Shown: positions 1-8,461, numbered from the stretch's first letter. The stretch is 31,142 nucleotides of DNA from Succinatimonas sp. UBA6849 (GCA_002449335.1 DKDL01000019.1:1-31142); one strand, 5' to 3'. Notes: a model not told the origin generated them from the sequence alone. Program-made: numbers and translations.

Positions 1-384
1 ACGGCGTTTTGTGAAAGTTTTATTTAATCTCAAGAAAATTTCTCTTAAAAAGTACCACATGTGCAAAAGTTAAATTTCATTTGCTACTTTTTTACAAAAT
101 TCATTCATATTGCAAAATCTCACTTTTACAACTTTTGTACTTTTTGCAAAGATAATTTTAGTTATATTCATTACATTTTGTAATTACTTTGAAAAATAAT
201 TTATTTATATTTCAATATATTAACTATTTTAATATACAAAAATTGTAAAAATCATTTCTATTACAAATTCATAGTGATAACATACCTATCACCAAAGACA
301 ATTACATACTTTTTGTAATTAAAGATGTAAGTTGTAAAAGTTACAAATTTATTGTTTTTCAGTATAAAAAGGTAAGGCAAAAAT
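1..384. promoter_or_regulatory. leuABCD upstream control region
   Basis: No gene is visible in these very AT-rich 384 bases. The hexamer TTACAA or its complement TTGTAA occurs at 92-97, 126-131, 179-184, 243-248, 261-266, 313-318, 332-337 and 341-346. Several copies form exact inverted repeats: TACAA-CTT-TTGTA at 127-139, ATTACA-TTT-TGTAAT at 170-184, AATTACA-N7-TGTAATT at 300-320 and TTGTAA-AAG-TTACAA at 332-346. A possible -10 (TATAAA, 363-368) lies just upstream of leuA, which would place the last dyad over the -35 region and leave almost no leader. I see no leucine-rich leader peptide or attenuator. A multi-site operator is an inference; the regulator is unknown. Confidence 0.5.
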
Positions 385-1947
385 ATGGCAGTCGATAACA
401 ATAGAGTCATTATTTTTGATACAACTCTTCGTGATGGCGAACAGGCACTACAGCAGTCACTTTCAGCAAAACAGAAATTACAAATTGCTCTTTGTCTTGA
501 GCAGTTAGGTGTTGATGTTATTGAGGCAGGTTTCCCTATTTCATCCCCTGGTGATTTACAGTCTGTAAGAGAAATTGCGCAAGCTTTAAAGACTTCAACT
601 GCTTGTGGTCTGTCAAGAGCTCTAGATAAAGATATCGATGCTTGCTATGAAGCCTTCAAAGGTATTGATCACTACAGAATTCATACTTTTATTGCAACCT
701 CTGATATTCACGTTCATGACAAGTTAAAGAAGAGCTTTGATGATATCGTGGATATGGCAGTTCACGCCGTAAAGAGAGCAAGAAACTACACAGATGATGT
801 TGAGTTTTCTTGTGAGGACGCAGGTCGTACTCCAATTGACCATCTGTGTCGAATGGTTGAAAACGCTATTAAAGCTGGTGCTACTACCGTTAACATTCCT
901 GATACTGTAGGTTATACCCTGCCTTATGAGTTCGGTGGCATCATCAAGACTCTTTATAACAGAGTACCTAATATCGATAAGGCAGTAATTTCTGTTCACT
1001 GCCATAATGACTTGGGTATGGCTACTGCAAACTCATTGTCAGCTGTAATGGAAGGCGCTCGACAGATTGAGTGTACTGTAAACGGTCTAGGTGAAAGAGC
1101 CGGTAACACTTCTCTAGAAGAAGTTGTAATGGCTATGAAGCTACGTAAAGAGTACATGAAGGGTGTTTACACTAATATCGTCTCTGAGAACATTGCAAGA
1201 GCAAGTCAGGTAGTATCAGGTATTACTAATGAGCCAGTTCCAAGCCACAAGGCTATTGTAGGTTCAAATGCCTTTGCTCACAGCTCAGGTATTCACCAGG
1301 ATGGTGTCCTAAAGAACAAGAGCACTTACGAAATCCTAACTCCACAGAGCGTAGGTTTCAAAGAAAACAATATGCATATGACCGCTCGTTCTGGTCGTCA
1401 TATGATTAAGGCTGTTTTAGAGAAATTAGGTTATCGTGAAGGTTCATACGATCTTGATGATATCTATTCAAGGTTCTTAAAACTAGCTGACAGAAAAGGT
1501 CAGGTATTTGATTACGATCTAGAAGCTTTACTTTTCCTGTCTCATGAACAGGAAGAGGATACTCAGTTTGAGCTTGATAGCTTGAATGTAATGTCAGGTG
1601 GTAAGAATATTATCCCTACAGCTTCAGTTCGTCTGAAGATCGGTAAACGTACAAGAACTGAATCTGGTACCGGTAACGGTCCTGTTGATGCTGTATTTAA
1701 CTGTATTTCACGTTTAACCGGCATCAAGCTGAAGCTAGACAGCTTTGTAATTTCAGCAAAAGGTTCTGGTATGAACGCTCAAGGTCAGGTTGACGTTGAT
1801 GTTATCTACAACGACAGACATTATCATGGTAAGGGCTTATCAACTGATGTTATCGAAGCATCTGCCCTGTCACTGATTTCAGCATGTAACAGTATTTATA
1901 GAGCACAACTTATTGAAGAAGAAAAGCACGAAAAGGAGAATGCTTAA
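385..1947 (+). CDS. leuA: 2-isopropylmalate synthase
   Basis: Condenses acetyl-CoA with 2-oxoisovalerate to 2-isopropylmalate, the first committed step of leucine synthesis, in the cytoplasm. At 520 residues it matches the usual proteobacterial form. The N-terminal TIM-barrel carries the DTTLRDGEQ signature at residues 12-20 and the metal-binding His-Cys-His at 205-207. The C-terminal third (from about residue 390) corresponds to the LeuA regulatory domain that binds leucine for feedback inhibition in this family. The ATG has AAGG upstream at a usable distance. It is the first gene of leuABCD; leuB starts 2 bp after its stop. The upstream region is rich in inverted repeats, so transcriptional control is likely, but the regulator is not identifiable. 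Confidence 0.98.
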   Translation: MAVDNNRVIIFDTTLRDGEQALQQSLSAKQKLQIALCLEQLGVDVIEAGFPISSPGDLQSVREIAQALKTSTACGLSRALDKDIDACYEAFKGIDHYRIHTFIATSDIHVHDKLKKSFDDIVDMAVHAVKRARNYTDDVEFSCEDAGRTPIDHLCRMVENAIKAGATTVNIPDTVGYTLPYEFGGIIKTLYNRVPNIDKAVISVHCHNDLGMATANSLSAVMEGARQIECTVNGLGERAGNTSLEEVVMAMKLRKEYMKGVYTNIVSENIARASQVVSGITNEPVPSHKAIVGSNAFAHSSGIHQDGVLKNKSTYEILTPQSVGFKENNMHMTARSGRHMIKAVLEKLGYREGSYDLDDIYSRFLKLADRKGQVFDYDLEALLFLSHEQEEDTQFELDSLNVMSGGKNIIPTASVRLKIGKRTRTESGTGNGPVDAVFNCISRLTGIKLKLDSFVISAKGSGMNAQGQVDVDVIYNDRHYHGKGLSTDVIEASALSLISACNSIYRAQLIEEEKHEKENA

Positions 1948-1949
1948 AA

Positions 1950-3047
1950 ATGGCTAAGAATTATAAGATTGCAGTACTAGCAGGTGATGGTATCGGTCCT
2001 GAGGTAATGAACGAGGCCTTAAAGGTATTAGAGGCTGTTCAGAAAAAATTTAACTTTACCTTAGAGTACAAGAAAGAATTAGTAGGCGGTTGCGCTATCG
2101 ATGCTTGCGGTACTCCACTACCAGAGCAAACCATGGATGCTTGTAAGTGGGCTGATGCAATTTTGTTTGGCTCTGTAGGTGGTCCTAAGTGGAATCACTT
2201 ACCTACAGCAAAGCGTCCTGAGGCAGGTGCCCTACTTCCATTACGCAAGCAGTTCGGCCTTTTCTGTAACTTCCGCCCTGCAAAGATCTATCAGGGTTTA
2301 GGTTCACTTTCTCCATTACGTGCTGATATTGCAATGCGTGGTTTTGATATGCTGTGCGTTCGTGAGTTAACCGGTGGTATCTACTTTGGTCAGCCTAAAG
2401 GCAGAGAAGGTACAGGTCCACAGGAGAAGGCTTACGATACTGAGATCTATCACCGTTTTGAGATTGAAAGAATCGCTAAGATTGCTTTTGAAGCAGCTAT
2501 GTTACGTAACAAGAAGGTAACTTCTGTTGATAAATCAAACGTATTACAGAGCTCTGTACTTTGGCGTGAAGTTGTAACTGAAATGGCTAAAAACTACCCT
2601 GAGGTTGAATTAGAGCACATCTATGTTGATAACGCTACTATGCAGTTAGTTAAGAACCCAGCACAGTTTGACGTAATGCTATGCTCAAATATGTTCGGCG
2701 ATATCTTATCTGATGAGTGCGCAATGATCACAGGTTCTATGGGTATGTTACCTTCAGCTTCATTAGGTGAAGGCGGTTTCGGTCTGTATGAGCCAGCAGG
2801 TGGTTCTGCTCCTGATATTGCAGGTAAGAACATTGCAAACCCAATTGCTCAGATCCTGTCAGCAGCCCTGATGCTTCGCTACTCTCTAAAAGAGTATGAT
2901 GCTGCAAAGTGCATTGAAGATGCTGTAGCTAAGGTACTAAAAGAAGGCTATCTGACTGGCGATCTGATGGAATCAGGTGCTTCACCACGTCCAGCTCTGT
3001 CTACCTCAGAGATGGGTGACAAGATTGCCTCAGAGATTAACGGCTAA
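1950..3047 (+). CDS. leuB: 3-isopropylmalate dehydrogenase
   Basis: Oxidatively decarboxylates 3-isopropylmalate with NAD+ to 2-oxoisocaproate precursor. The 365-residue protein begins with the typical nucleotide-binding start (AVLAGDGIGPEV) and carries the family motifs: the arginine-rich substrate segment, the catalytic Tyr/Lys region (LTGGIYFG and SVDKSNVL) and the NAD-binding GSAPDIAGKNIANP segment near the C-terminus. Its GGAG ribosome-binding site lies inside the last codons of leuA, with a 2-bp gap, so the two are probably translationally coupled. It lies second in leuABCD, the same order as in enteric bacteria. Nothing unusual is seen. Confidence 0.98.
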   Translation: MAKNYKIAVLAGDGIGPEVMNEALKVLEAVQKKFNFTLEYKKELVGGCAIDACGTPLPEQTMDACKWADAILFGSVGGPKWNHLPTAKRPEAGALLPLRKQFGLFCNFRPAKIYQGLGSLSPLRADIAMRGFDMLCVRELTGGIYFGQPKGREGTGPQEKAYDTEIYHRFEIERIAKIAFEAAMLRNKKVTSVDKSNVLQSSVLWREVVTEMAKNYPEVELEHIYVDNATMQLVKNPAQFDVMLCSNMFGDILSDECAMITGSMGMLPSASLGEGGFGLYEPAGGSAPDIAGKNIANPIAQILSAALMLRYSLKEYDAAKCIEDAVAKVLKEGYLTGDLMESGASPRPALSTSEMGDKIASEING

Positions 3048-3080
3048 GAATAAATAAATTAGAACACATAGGTTTTAAAA

Positions 3081-4484
3081 ATGGGTAAAACACTTTATCA
3101 GAAGGTTTATGACAGTCATATTGTTTTCCAGCAGGAAGGCGAGCTGCCAACTCTGTATATTGATAGACAATTAGTCCATGAGGTAACCTCACCTCAGGCT
3201 TTTGCTGGTATTGAACAGGCTGGTCGTAAACTACACCGTCCTGATCTGCACTTAGCAACCATGGATCATGATATTTCAACAAGATCACAGACCATTGAAG
3301 CCTGCTCTCCAATGGCTCAAGAGCAGATCAAAGCTTTAATGTCTAATACCAAAAAGTTTGGTGTTAAGTTCTTTGGTTTTGGTGAAGAAAACCAGGGTGT
3401 GGTTCATATCATTGGACCTCAGACTGGCTTTACACTACCAGGTACAACTCTTGTATGTGGTGACTCTCATACTGCAACTCATGGTGCTTTTGGAGCTCTG
3501 GCTTTTGGTATCGGTACCTCTGAAGTAGAACACGTAATGGCAACTCAGACTCTAAAGCAGGGTCGCTTAAAGACCATGAAGATTGAGTGCACTGGTCGTC
3601 TTCAAAAAGGATGCTACGCTAAAGATTTAATTCTGGCTATCATAGCTAAATTAACTACAGCAGGTGGCACCGGTTACGCTGTTGAGTTCTGCGGTGAAGC
3701 AGTACGCGCTCTATCTATGGAAGGCAGAATGACCTTATCTAACATGGCTATCGAGTTTGGCGCAAAAGCAGGCATGATCGCCCCTGATGAGACTACCTTT
3801 GAGTATCTAAAAGGCAGACTGTACACTCCTAAAGGTAAAGATTTTGATGAAGCTGTTGAGTACTGGAAGACTTTAAAGTCTGACGATGATGCTGTCTTTG
3901 ATAAGACTGTAACTATCGATGCTTCAGCTTTGGAGCCTTATGTAACCTGGGGTACTAACCCAGGTCAGGGAGCTCCTGTGACCGCAACAGTACCTACACC
4001 TGAAGATTACAGCGATCCTATCGTAGCTAAATCATGCAAAGATGCTCTTGAGTACATCGACTTAAAACCAGGTCAGAAGCTAATCGGTACTCCTGTTGAT
4101 TATGTATTCATCGGTTCCTGCACCAACGGCAGAATTGAAGACTTTAGAGAAGCAGCTAAGGTTCTAAAGGGCCATAAGATTGCATCTAACATTCAGTTAG
4201 CTATTGCTGTTCCTGGTTCTGGCTGGGTTAAAAAGCAGGCTGAAAAAGAAGGCTTGGATAAGATCTTTATTGACGCAGGCTTTGAATGGAGACAGCCAGG
4301 TTGCTCTATGTGTCTGGCTATGAACGACGATAAGGCTCCAGCTGGCATTAGAGTTGCTTCAACATCTAACCGTAACTTCGTAGGTCGTCAGGGTAAAGGC
4401 TCAAGAACTCATCTGATGAGCCCTGCTACTGCTGCAGCATGTGCAATCAAAGGCGCAATTGCTGATGTAAGAGAATTTATCTAA
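3081..4484 (+). CDS. leuC: 3-isopropylmalate dehydratase, large subunit
   Basis: Large [4Fe-4S] subunit of isopropylmalate isomerase, which interconverts 2- and 3-isopropylmalate together with LeuD. It has 467 residues, matching the E. coli protein. The three iron-sulfur cysteines are visible: C347 in SCTNGR, and C408 and C411 in GCSMC. The aconitase-family segment around GDSHTATHGAFGALAFGIGT (residues 128-147) is intact. A 33-bp gap separates it from leuB and 10 bp from leuD, so it belongs to the leu operon. No deviation from the family is apparent. Confidence 0.98.
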   Translation: MGKTLYQKVYDSHIVFQQEGELPTLYIDRQLVHEVTSPQAFAGIEQAGRKLHRPDLHLATMDHDISTRSQTIEACSPMAQEQIKALMSNTKKFGVKFFGFGEENQGVVHIIGPQTGFTLPGTTLVCGDSHTATHGAFGALAFGIGTSEVEHVMATQTLKQGRLKTMKIECTGRLQKGCYAKDLILAIIAKLTTAGGTGYAVEFCGEAVRALSMEGRMTLSNMAIEFGAKAGMIAPDETTFEYLKGRLYTPKGKDFDEAVEYWKTLKSDDDAVFDKTVTIDASALEPYVTWGTNPGQGAPVTATVPTPEDYSDPIVAKSCKDALEYIDLKPGQKLIGTPVDYVFIGSCTNGRIEDFREAAKVLKGHKIASNIQLAIAVPGSGWVKKQAEKEGLDKIFIDAGFEWRQPGCSMCLAMNDDKAPAGIRVASTSNRNFVGRQGKGSRTHLMSPATAAACAIKGAIADVREFI

Positions 4485-4494
4485 GGGGATTAAA

Positions 4495-5109
4495 ATGCAG
4501 AAATTTACCGTACACAAGGGTGTTGCAGTACCTCTTGATTCAGCAAACATCGATACAGATCAGATCATTCCAAAGCAGTTCTTATTAGCTGTAGATAGAA
4601 ATGGTTTTGGTGCTCACCTATTCCATGACTGGAGATATTTGGATGATGCTGAGACTAAACCAAATCCAGACTTTAACTTAAACAAGCCTGAGTATAAGGG
4701 AGCTACTATCTTGGTTGCTCGTGATAACTTCGGTAACGGCTCATCTAGAGAACATGCTCCATGGGCTTTAATGGGTTATGGTTTCAGAGCTGTTATCGCT
4801 CCATCATTTGCAGATATTTTCTACAACAACTCTTTAGGTAATGGTCTATTACCATTAAAGCTGTCAGCTCAAGATGTTGATAAGATCTTTAAAGTACTAG
4901 AGGCAAAACCTGGTACAGAAATTACTATTGATCTTGAAAAGATGACCGTAGATTGCGATAACCTGCACTTTACTTTCACCTTAGATCCTTTCAGACGTCA
5001 CTGCCTGTTAGAAGGTTTGGATGCTATTTCTTTGACCTTACAGCATGAAGATGAGATTAAAGAGTATGAGAGCAAAGTTCCAGCTTGGAGAGCTCACGGT
5101 ACTGTTTAA
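4495..5109 (+). CDS. leuD: 3-isopropylmalate dehydratase, small subunit
   Basis: Small swivelling subunit that completes the LeuCD isomerase. The 204-residue length fits the family. The conserved N-terminal stretch with NIDTDQIIPKQFL and the FGNGSSREHAPWAL loop, which helps bind the substrate carboxylates, are both present. The ribosome-binding site (AAGGGG) sits just after the leuC stop. It is the last gene of the operon; a strong hairpin terminator starts 27 bp after the stop codon. Confidence 0.98.
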   Translation: MQKFTVHKGVAVPLDSANIDTDQIIPKQFLLAVDRNGFGAHLFHDWRYLDDAETKPNPDFNLNKPEYKGATILVARDNFGNGSSREHAPWALMGYGFRAVIAPSFADIFYNNSLGNGLLPLKLSAQDVDKIFKVLEAKPGTEITIDLEKMTVDCDNLHFTFTLDPFRRHCLLEGLDAISLTLQHEDEIKEYESKVPAWRAHGTV

Positions 5110-5135
5110 GGCTGTTTGATTGTAGAGATTTAAGT

Positions 5136-5163
5136 AAAAGGTCCTCTTTTTGTAGGACCTTTT
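5136..5163. terminator. bidirectional terminator between leuD and the TSCPD gene
   Basis: A perfect 9-bp stem, AAAAGGTCC (5136-5144) with GGACCTTTT (5155-5163), and a 10-nt loop. Each strand reads GC-rich stem followed by T residues, so it can stop leuABCD on the plus strand and the convergent minus-strand gene pair. Confidence 0.85.
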
Positions 5164-5185
5164 TATTTTGAAGAGATTATACTTA

Positions 5186-5443
5186 TTATTTGCCCTGCTC
5201 TGCTTTATAAGCTTCTTCTAGAGCATAAGTTAACTGATCAGCACATGAAGTGTTCTTAGTTTTGCAGGTATTTCCACGCAAAATAGGAATGATTTCATCA
5301 ATATCATGATCTTTTACGAGCTTACCGATAGCTTTTAAATTACCATTACAGCCACCTTCAAAAGCAACTGATTTAATCTTTTTGCCATCTAACTCTACTG
5401 AGATCTTCTTACAGCATGTGCCTTGAGTTGTAAACTCAAACAT
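5186..5443 (-). CDS. small TSCPD-domain protein, function unknown
   Basis: An 85-residue cytoplasmic protein matching the TIGR03905-type family of stand-alone TSCPD-domain proteins. Visible hallmarks are the early CC pair (residues 9-10), GGCNGNLKAIGKL in the middle, and the C-terminal TSCADQL motif that gives the domain its name (the family consensus is TSCPDQL; here Pro is Ala). The five to six cysteines suggest metal or redox chemistry, but no function is established. A strong GGAG ribosome-binding site precedes the ATG. It follows the nitroreductase gene by 35 bp on the same strand, so they may form a two-gene operon. Confidence 0.85.
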   Translation of the reverse strand: MFEFTTQGTCCKKISVELDGKKIKSVAFEGGCNGNLKAIGKLVKDHDIDEIIPILRGNTCKTKNTSCADQLTYALEEAYKAEQGK

Positions 5444-5478
5444 ATTGGCTCCTTTTCTTTTTAAATCTTTTGTGACTA

Positions 5479-6123
5479 CTAATCTAATGATGAAATAATA
5501 GTCTCTTTTGGTAATCTTGATTTTGGTCTTAAAGCATTGGAATCATCTTTTCTGTAACCTAAAGCGACAATACCTACTGTCTGTAAATTCTTTTCTTTTA
5601 ATCCTAGGATCTCGTCTGCTTTAGCAAAGTCCATTCCTTCAATTGGTGTTGAATCAATACCCATGGAAGCAGCTCCATATAATAAAGCTGCCATAGCAAG
5701 ATATACCTGCTTTGCTGTCCACTGTGAAAAATCACCTAATTTCTCATGCATTTGACCAAATCCCATACGATGAGAGCCAATAGCTTCTTTTAACTTAGGA
5801 TCACTAAAACGGCCGTCTTGGAACTCTTGTTCTGTTAATGCGTCGTACTCATCTTTTGCCATCTTTGTTTTTGAGCATAAGACAATAAAATGAGAGCAGT
5901 CTTGAATTCTTGGGATATTAAAATCAGGAATAGCAGGTAAAATTAAATCTTTCGCTTTTTGAGTAGAACCTACATAAAAGTGCCATGGCTGTACGTTTAC
6001 AGCAGAAGGTGTAAGTCTTGCGATCTCAAGTAAGGTATCAAGATCCTTTTGAGGGATCTTTTGGTCTGGATCGTAGTGCTTAGTTGTATAACGTGTCTGT
6101 GATAATTCTAAAAAGTCTTTCAT
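5479..6123 (-). CDS. NfsB-type nitroreductase family protein
   Basis: A 214-residue FMN-dependent NAD(P)H oxidoreductase of the nitroreductase family, close in length and sequence style to NfsB. The N-terminal RYTTKHYD motif and the PSAVNVQPWHF segment (about residues 38-48), which contact FMN, are present, as is the C-terminal segment around GIVALGYR. The natural substrate cannot be read from sequence; quinones, nitroaromatics or flavins are typical. AAGGA lies 8 nt before the ATG. A TTGTCA-N4-TGACAA palindrome about 80-95 bp upstream could be an operator. The TSCPD gene lies downstream on the same strand. Confidence 0.9.
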   Translation of the reverse strand: MKDFLELSQTRYTTKHYDPDQKIPQKDLDTLLEIARLTPSAVNVQPWHFYVGSTQKAKDLILPAIPDFNIPRIQDCSHFIVLCSKTKMAKDEYDALTEQEFQDGRFSDPKLKEAIGSHRMGFGQMHEKLGDFSQWTAKQVYLAMAALLYGAASMGIDSTPIEGMDFAKADEILGLKEKNLQTVGIVALGYRKDDSNALRPKSRLPKETIISSLD

Positions 6124-6201
6124 ACTCTTTATCCTTAACTTTTAAAATTCAGCCTAAAACTAATGAAACTTACTAGATCATAACATTGAACCACAATGTT
6201 T

Positions 6202-6217
6202 TTGTCAGAAATGACAA
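6202..6217. promoter_or_regulatory. TTGTCA-N4-TGACAA palindrome, possible nitroreductase operator
   Basis: An exact 6-bp inverted repeat around GAAA, 79-94 bp upstream of the nitroreductase ATG. It directly adjoins a second dyad, AACATTG-N5-CAATGTT at 6182-6200. Either could be a repressor site or a leader hairpin. Confidence 0.35.
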
Positions 6218-6394
6218 GATTATGCGCACTTTGTAACTATATTCATAAAATTGAAGAGAAAGTGAAAATGAAGAAATTCGTACAAGTTTTTACTGCAAAC
6301 AAAATCACAATCAACCAGTTTAATTTTTTATAGTTGCAAAAATTTCGCTATTTTAAATTATTTTAAAGATCAAAAAGTTACTTTTTATATTTAC

Positions 6395-6407
6395 CGCAAA
6401 ATTTGCG
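6395..6407. promoter_or_regulatory. CGCAAAATTTGCG palindrome upstream of galM
   Basis: A perfect 13-nt palindrome about 50 bp upstream of the galM -10 box. The GCAAA...TTTGC core also occurs twice upstream of the mglB-like gene (30736-30747 and 30887-30898). A looser copy lies at 6336-6348. It is a candidate operator for a shared sugar regulator. Confidence 0.45.
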
Positions 6408-6421
6408 CTATATCACTATTT

Positions 6422-6462
6422 TGTAAACGTTTTCATTTATCTTAATTTCTTTACCATATAAT
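6422..6462 (+). promoter_or_regulatory. galM promoter with LacI/GalR-like operator
   Basis: TATAAT at 6457-6462 is a perfect -10. The sequence TGTAAACGTTTTCA (6422-6435) fits the CG-centred operator pattern of the LacI/GalR family (TGTAANCGNTTNCA) and overlaps where the -35 would lie, a position suited to repression. The -35 itself is poor. Confidence 0.5.
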
Positions 6463-6505
6463 TAGCTTAGTAAAGAAATTATCAATAAGTAAATGGAAAT
6501 TCACC

Positions 6506-7531
6506 ATGAATGAAAGCTATTCATTAAATCCTAATTTGGAAACCATCTCTAACGCTAATGGCATGAGCGTTACCATTATGGACTGGGGTGCTACCATCAT
6601 TTCTATGAAGATACCTGTAAAAGGTGAAGAAGCACGTGAAGTTTTATTAGGTGTTAAAGATCCTGCTGACTGGTACAAACAGTCCTGCTTCTTTAATGCG
6701 ACTATTGGTCGTTTTGCAAACCGTGTTGCTAACTCTGAGTTTGAAATTGATGGTAAGAAATATAAGCTAAATTCAGGAGCACAGCACTGTTTACACGGTG
6801 GTGTTCAGGGGTTTGACAAGCGTCGCTTTAAGTTACTAGACAAGAGCGCTAACTCTCTTACCTACACCATTCATTCACCTGATGGTGACATGGGATTCCC
6901 TGGTAACTTTGATTTAACTGTTGTCTTTACTGTAACTGATGACAACGAGCTTGTTATGCAGTACACAGGTAAGTGTGACCAAAAGTGCTATGCATGTATT
7001 ACTAACCATGCATACTTCAACTTAAATGGTCACAACAGCTCAATTTTAAACCACACCATCAAGATGAACTCAACTGAGTTCTTACCTTTAGATGATACTT
7101 CTATCCCTACAGGTGAAGTACGTAAGGTAGCAGGTGGTGCTTTTGACTTTACTAAAGAGAAGACCATCGGTCAGGACTTTAGAAAAGACGATCAGATGAA
7201 AGCAAGTTTAGGTTATGATCACCCATTTTTAATCAATGGGGATTTGACAAAACCATTTATTAAGGTATCATCTGATGACAAGAAGTTGTCTTTAGAGGTT
7301 TCTTCAGATTACCCTGCTTTCCAGCTATATACTGGTAATTATGTAAATCAGGGTGACAGCAACATTACAGCACGTGATGATGGCAAGGTTTATAAAGATC
7401 AGAGCGCAGTATGTATCGAGCCTGAGTTCTACCCAGATTGCCCTCACTTACCACAGTTTGCTGATGTAAACCCAATGGTAACTCCTGAAAAACCATTGCA
7501 GAAGACAATTATCTACAAGTTTTCTAACTAA
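6506..7531 (+). CDS. galM: aldose 1-epimerase (mutarotase)
   Basis: Interconverts the alpha and beta anomers of galactose or glucose, feeding the Leloir pathway, in the cytoplasm. The 341-residue protein shows the family pattern: NATIGRFANRVA near residue 64, the HCLHGG sugar-binding histidines (H94, H97), the catalytic acid H168 in NHAYFNL, and the catalytic base E305 in CIEPEFYPD. No galK, galT or galE is adjacent, so it is a single-gene unit with its own promoter and terminator. Upstream lie a LacI/GalR-like operator and a GCAAA-TTTGC palindrome shared with the mglB-like gene, consistent with sugar-responsive control. Confidence 0.95.
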   Translation: MNESYSLNPNLETISNANGMSVTIMDWGATIISMKIPVKGEEAREVLLGVKDPADWYKQSCFFNATIGRFANRVANSEFEIDGKKYKLNSGAQHCLHGGVQGFDKRRFKLLDKSANSLTYTIHSPDGDMGFPGNFDLTVVFTVTDDNELVMQYTGKCDQKCYACITNHAYFNLNGHNSSILNHTIKMNSTEFLPLDDTSIPTGEVRKVAGGAFDFTKEKTIGQDFRKDDQMKASLGYDHPFLINGDLTKPFIKVSSDDKKLSLEVSSDYPAFQLYTGNYVNQGDSNITARDDGKVYKDQSAVCIEPEFYPDCPHLPQFADVNPMVTPEKPLQKTIIYKFSN

Positions 7532-7557
7532 AAATTTAAGCTAATCGTTCATATGTC

Positions 7558-7585
7558 ACGCCTGACTCTGTCAGGCGTTTTTTTT
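7558..7585 (+). terminator. galM rho-independent terminator
   Basis: Stem CGCCTGAC (7559-7566) with GTCAGGCG (7570-7577), TCT loop, followed by eight T residues (7578-7585). It begins 27 bp after the galM stop. Confidence 0.93.
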
Positions 7586-7693
7586 GCGTTTTCAGCTACT
7601 ATTTTGTGCATTCTGCATTCAAGAGCATCACTTAATTCTCAATGTGCTATATTGCCTTTGTTTTCTGTCTAATAGAAAAATTAAGGCTCATAA

Positions 7694-8461
7694 ATGACCA
7701 TCGACATCTATGTTTATCTAATCGTTTGTCCTTTTGTCTTTCTAGCAGGTTTCGTTGATGCTATAGCTGGAGGTGGTGGTCTTATTTCACTGCCTGCTTA
7801 CTTTATTTCAGGACTTCCAGCCCACTTTGCGCTTGGAACTAATAAATTAAGCGCAATGCTAGGAACTGCACTTACCACCTACAAATACGCAAGATTGGGT
7901 TACATTAACCTTAAAAGATCCTTTTTCTGTGTGATCTGCGCCTTTGTAGGCTCATCTATTGGTGCAAAATTAGCTTTATTAGTGCCTGACAGAGAATTTA
8001 AAATCGCGCTCTTATTTGTACTACCTCTTACAGCCTTTTACCTTTTAAAGAACCGTGATTTTGGAAAAGGAATTGATAAAGGCTTTAGTGAAGCACTAAT
8101 TATTGCCTTGTGCTCATTAGTATCTTTAATTGTAGGAGTGTATGACGGTATCTATGGTCCTGGTACCGGTACTTTTCTTTTAATTGGCTTTTGTACCTTT
8201 GCAAACTGTACCCTAAAGCATGCTAATGGTCTTGCTAAAGCTGTAAATCTTGCGACAAACCTTGCTGCCTTTACAGTGTTCTGCATCAATGATTCTGTTA
8301 TATTTACCTTAGGTCTTACAGCTGGTATTTTTAGTATTGCAGGTAACTATGTCGGAGCTTTGTTCTTTGAAAAGAAAGGTGCTATCGGAACTAAACCTAT
8401 CATGCTCGTTGTGATTGCAATCTTTATTGTAAAGATCTGCTACGACCTTTTTACTGCTTAG
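7694..8461 (+). CDS. TSUP-family (TauE/SafE, YfcA-like) permease
   Basis: A 255-residue integral membrane protein with about eight hydrophobic segments. It has the internal duplication typical of the TSUP (sulfite/taurine exporter, TauE/SafE) family: GFVDAIAGGGGLISLPAY at residues 19-36 and the related GVYDGIYGPGTGTFLL in the second half. The DAxxGGGG and GxxxGPGTG motifs place it near YfcA. Substrates of this family are usually sulfur compounds or organic anions; none can be assigned here. The ATG follows an AAGG site. It is flanked by the galM terminator and a gene-free region, so it is likely monocistronic. Confidence 0.88.
   Translation: MTIDIYVYLIVCPFVFLAGFVDAIAGGGGLISLPAYFISGLPAHFALGTNKLSAMLGTALTTYKYARLGYINLKRSFFCVICAFVGSSIGAKLALLVPDREFKIALLFVLPLTAFYLLKNRDFGKGIDKGFSEALIIALCSLVSLIVGVYDGIYGPGTGTFLLIGFCTFANCTLKHANGLAKAVNLATNLAAFTVFCINDSVIFTLGLTAGIFSIAGNYVGALFFEKKGAIGTKPIMLVVIAIFIVKICYDLFTA

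Larger units (their letters stand above)
6124..6505. other. 382-bp divergent region between nitroreductase and galM
   Basis: No convincing gene. It contains two adjacent short dyads near the nitroreductase side (6182-6200 and 6202-6217), a perfect palindrome at 6395-6407, a LacI/GalR-like operator at 6422-6435 and a TATAAT box at 6457-6462 on the galM side. A 21-codon ORF at 6268-6333 lacks a good ribosome-binding site and is not called. Confidence 0.6.

Noticed and set aside
1..384. Leucine attenuator or leader peptide before leuA
   Set aside because: No short ORF with a run of Leu codons and no terminator hairpin; the probable -10 lies too near the ATG to leave a leader.
6268..6333. A 21-codon ORF (MKKFVQVFTANKI...) between the nitroreductase gene and galM
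   Set aside because: No good ribosome-binding site, no clear hydrophobic or leader-peptide pattern, and no attenuator-like hairpin pair after it.
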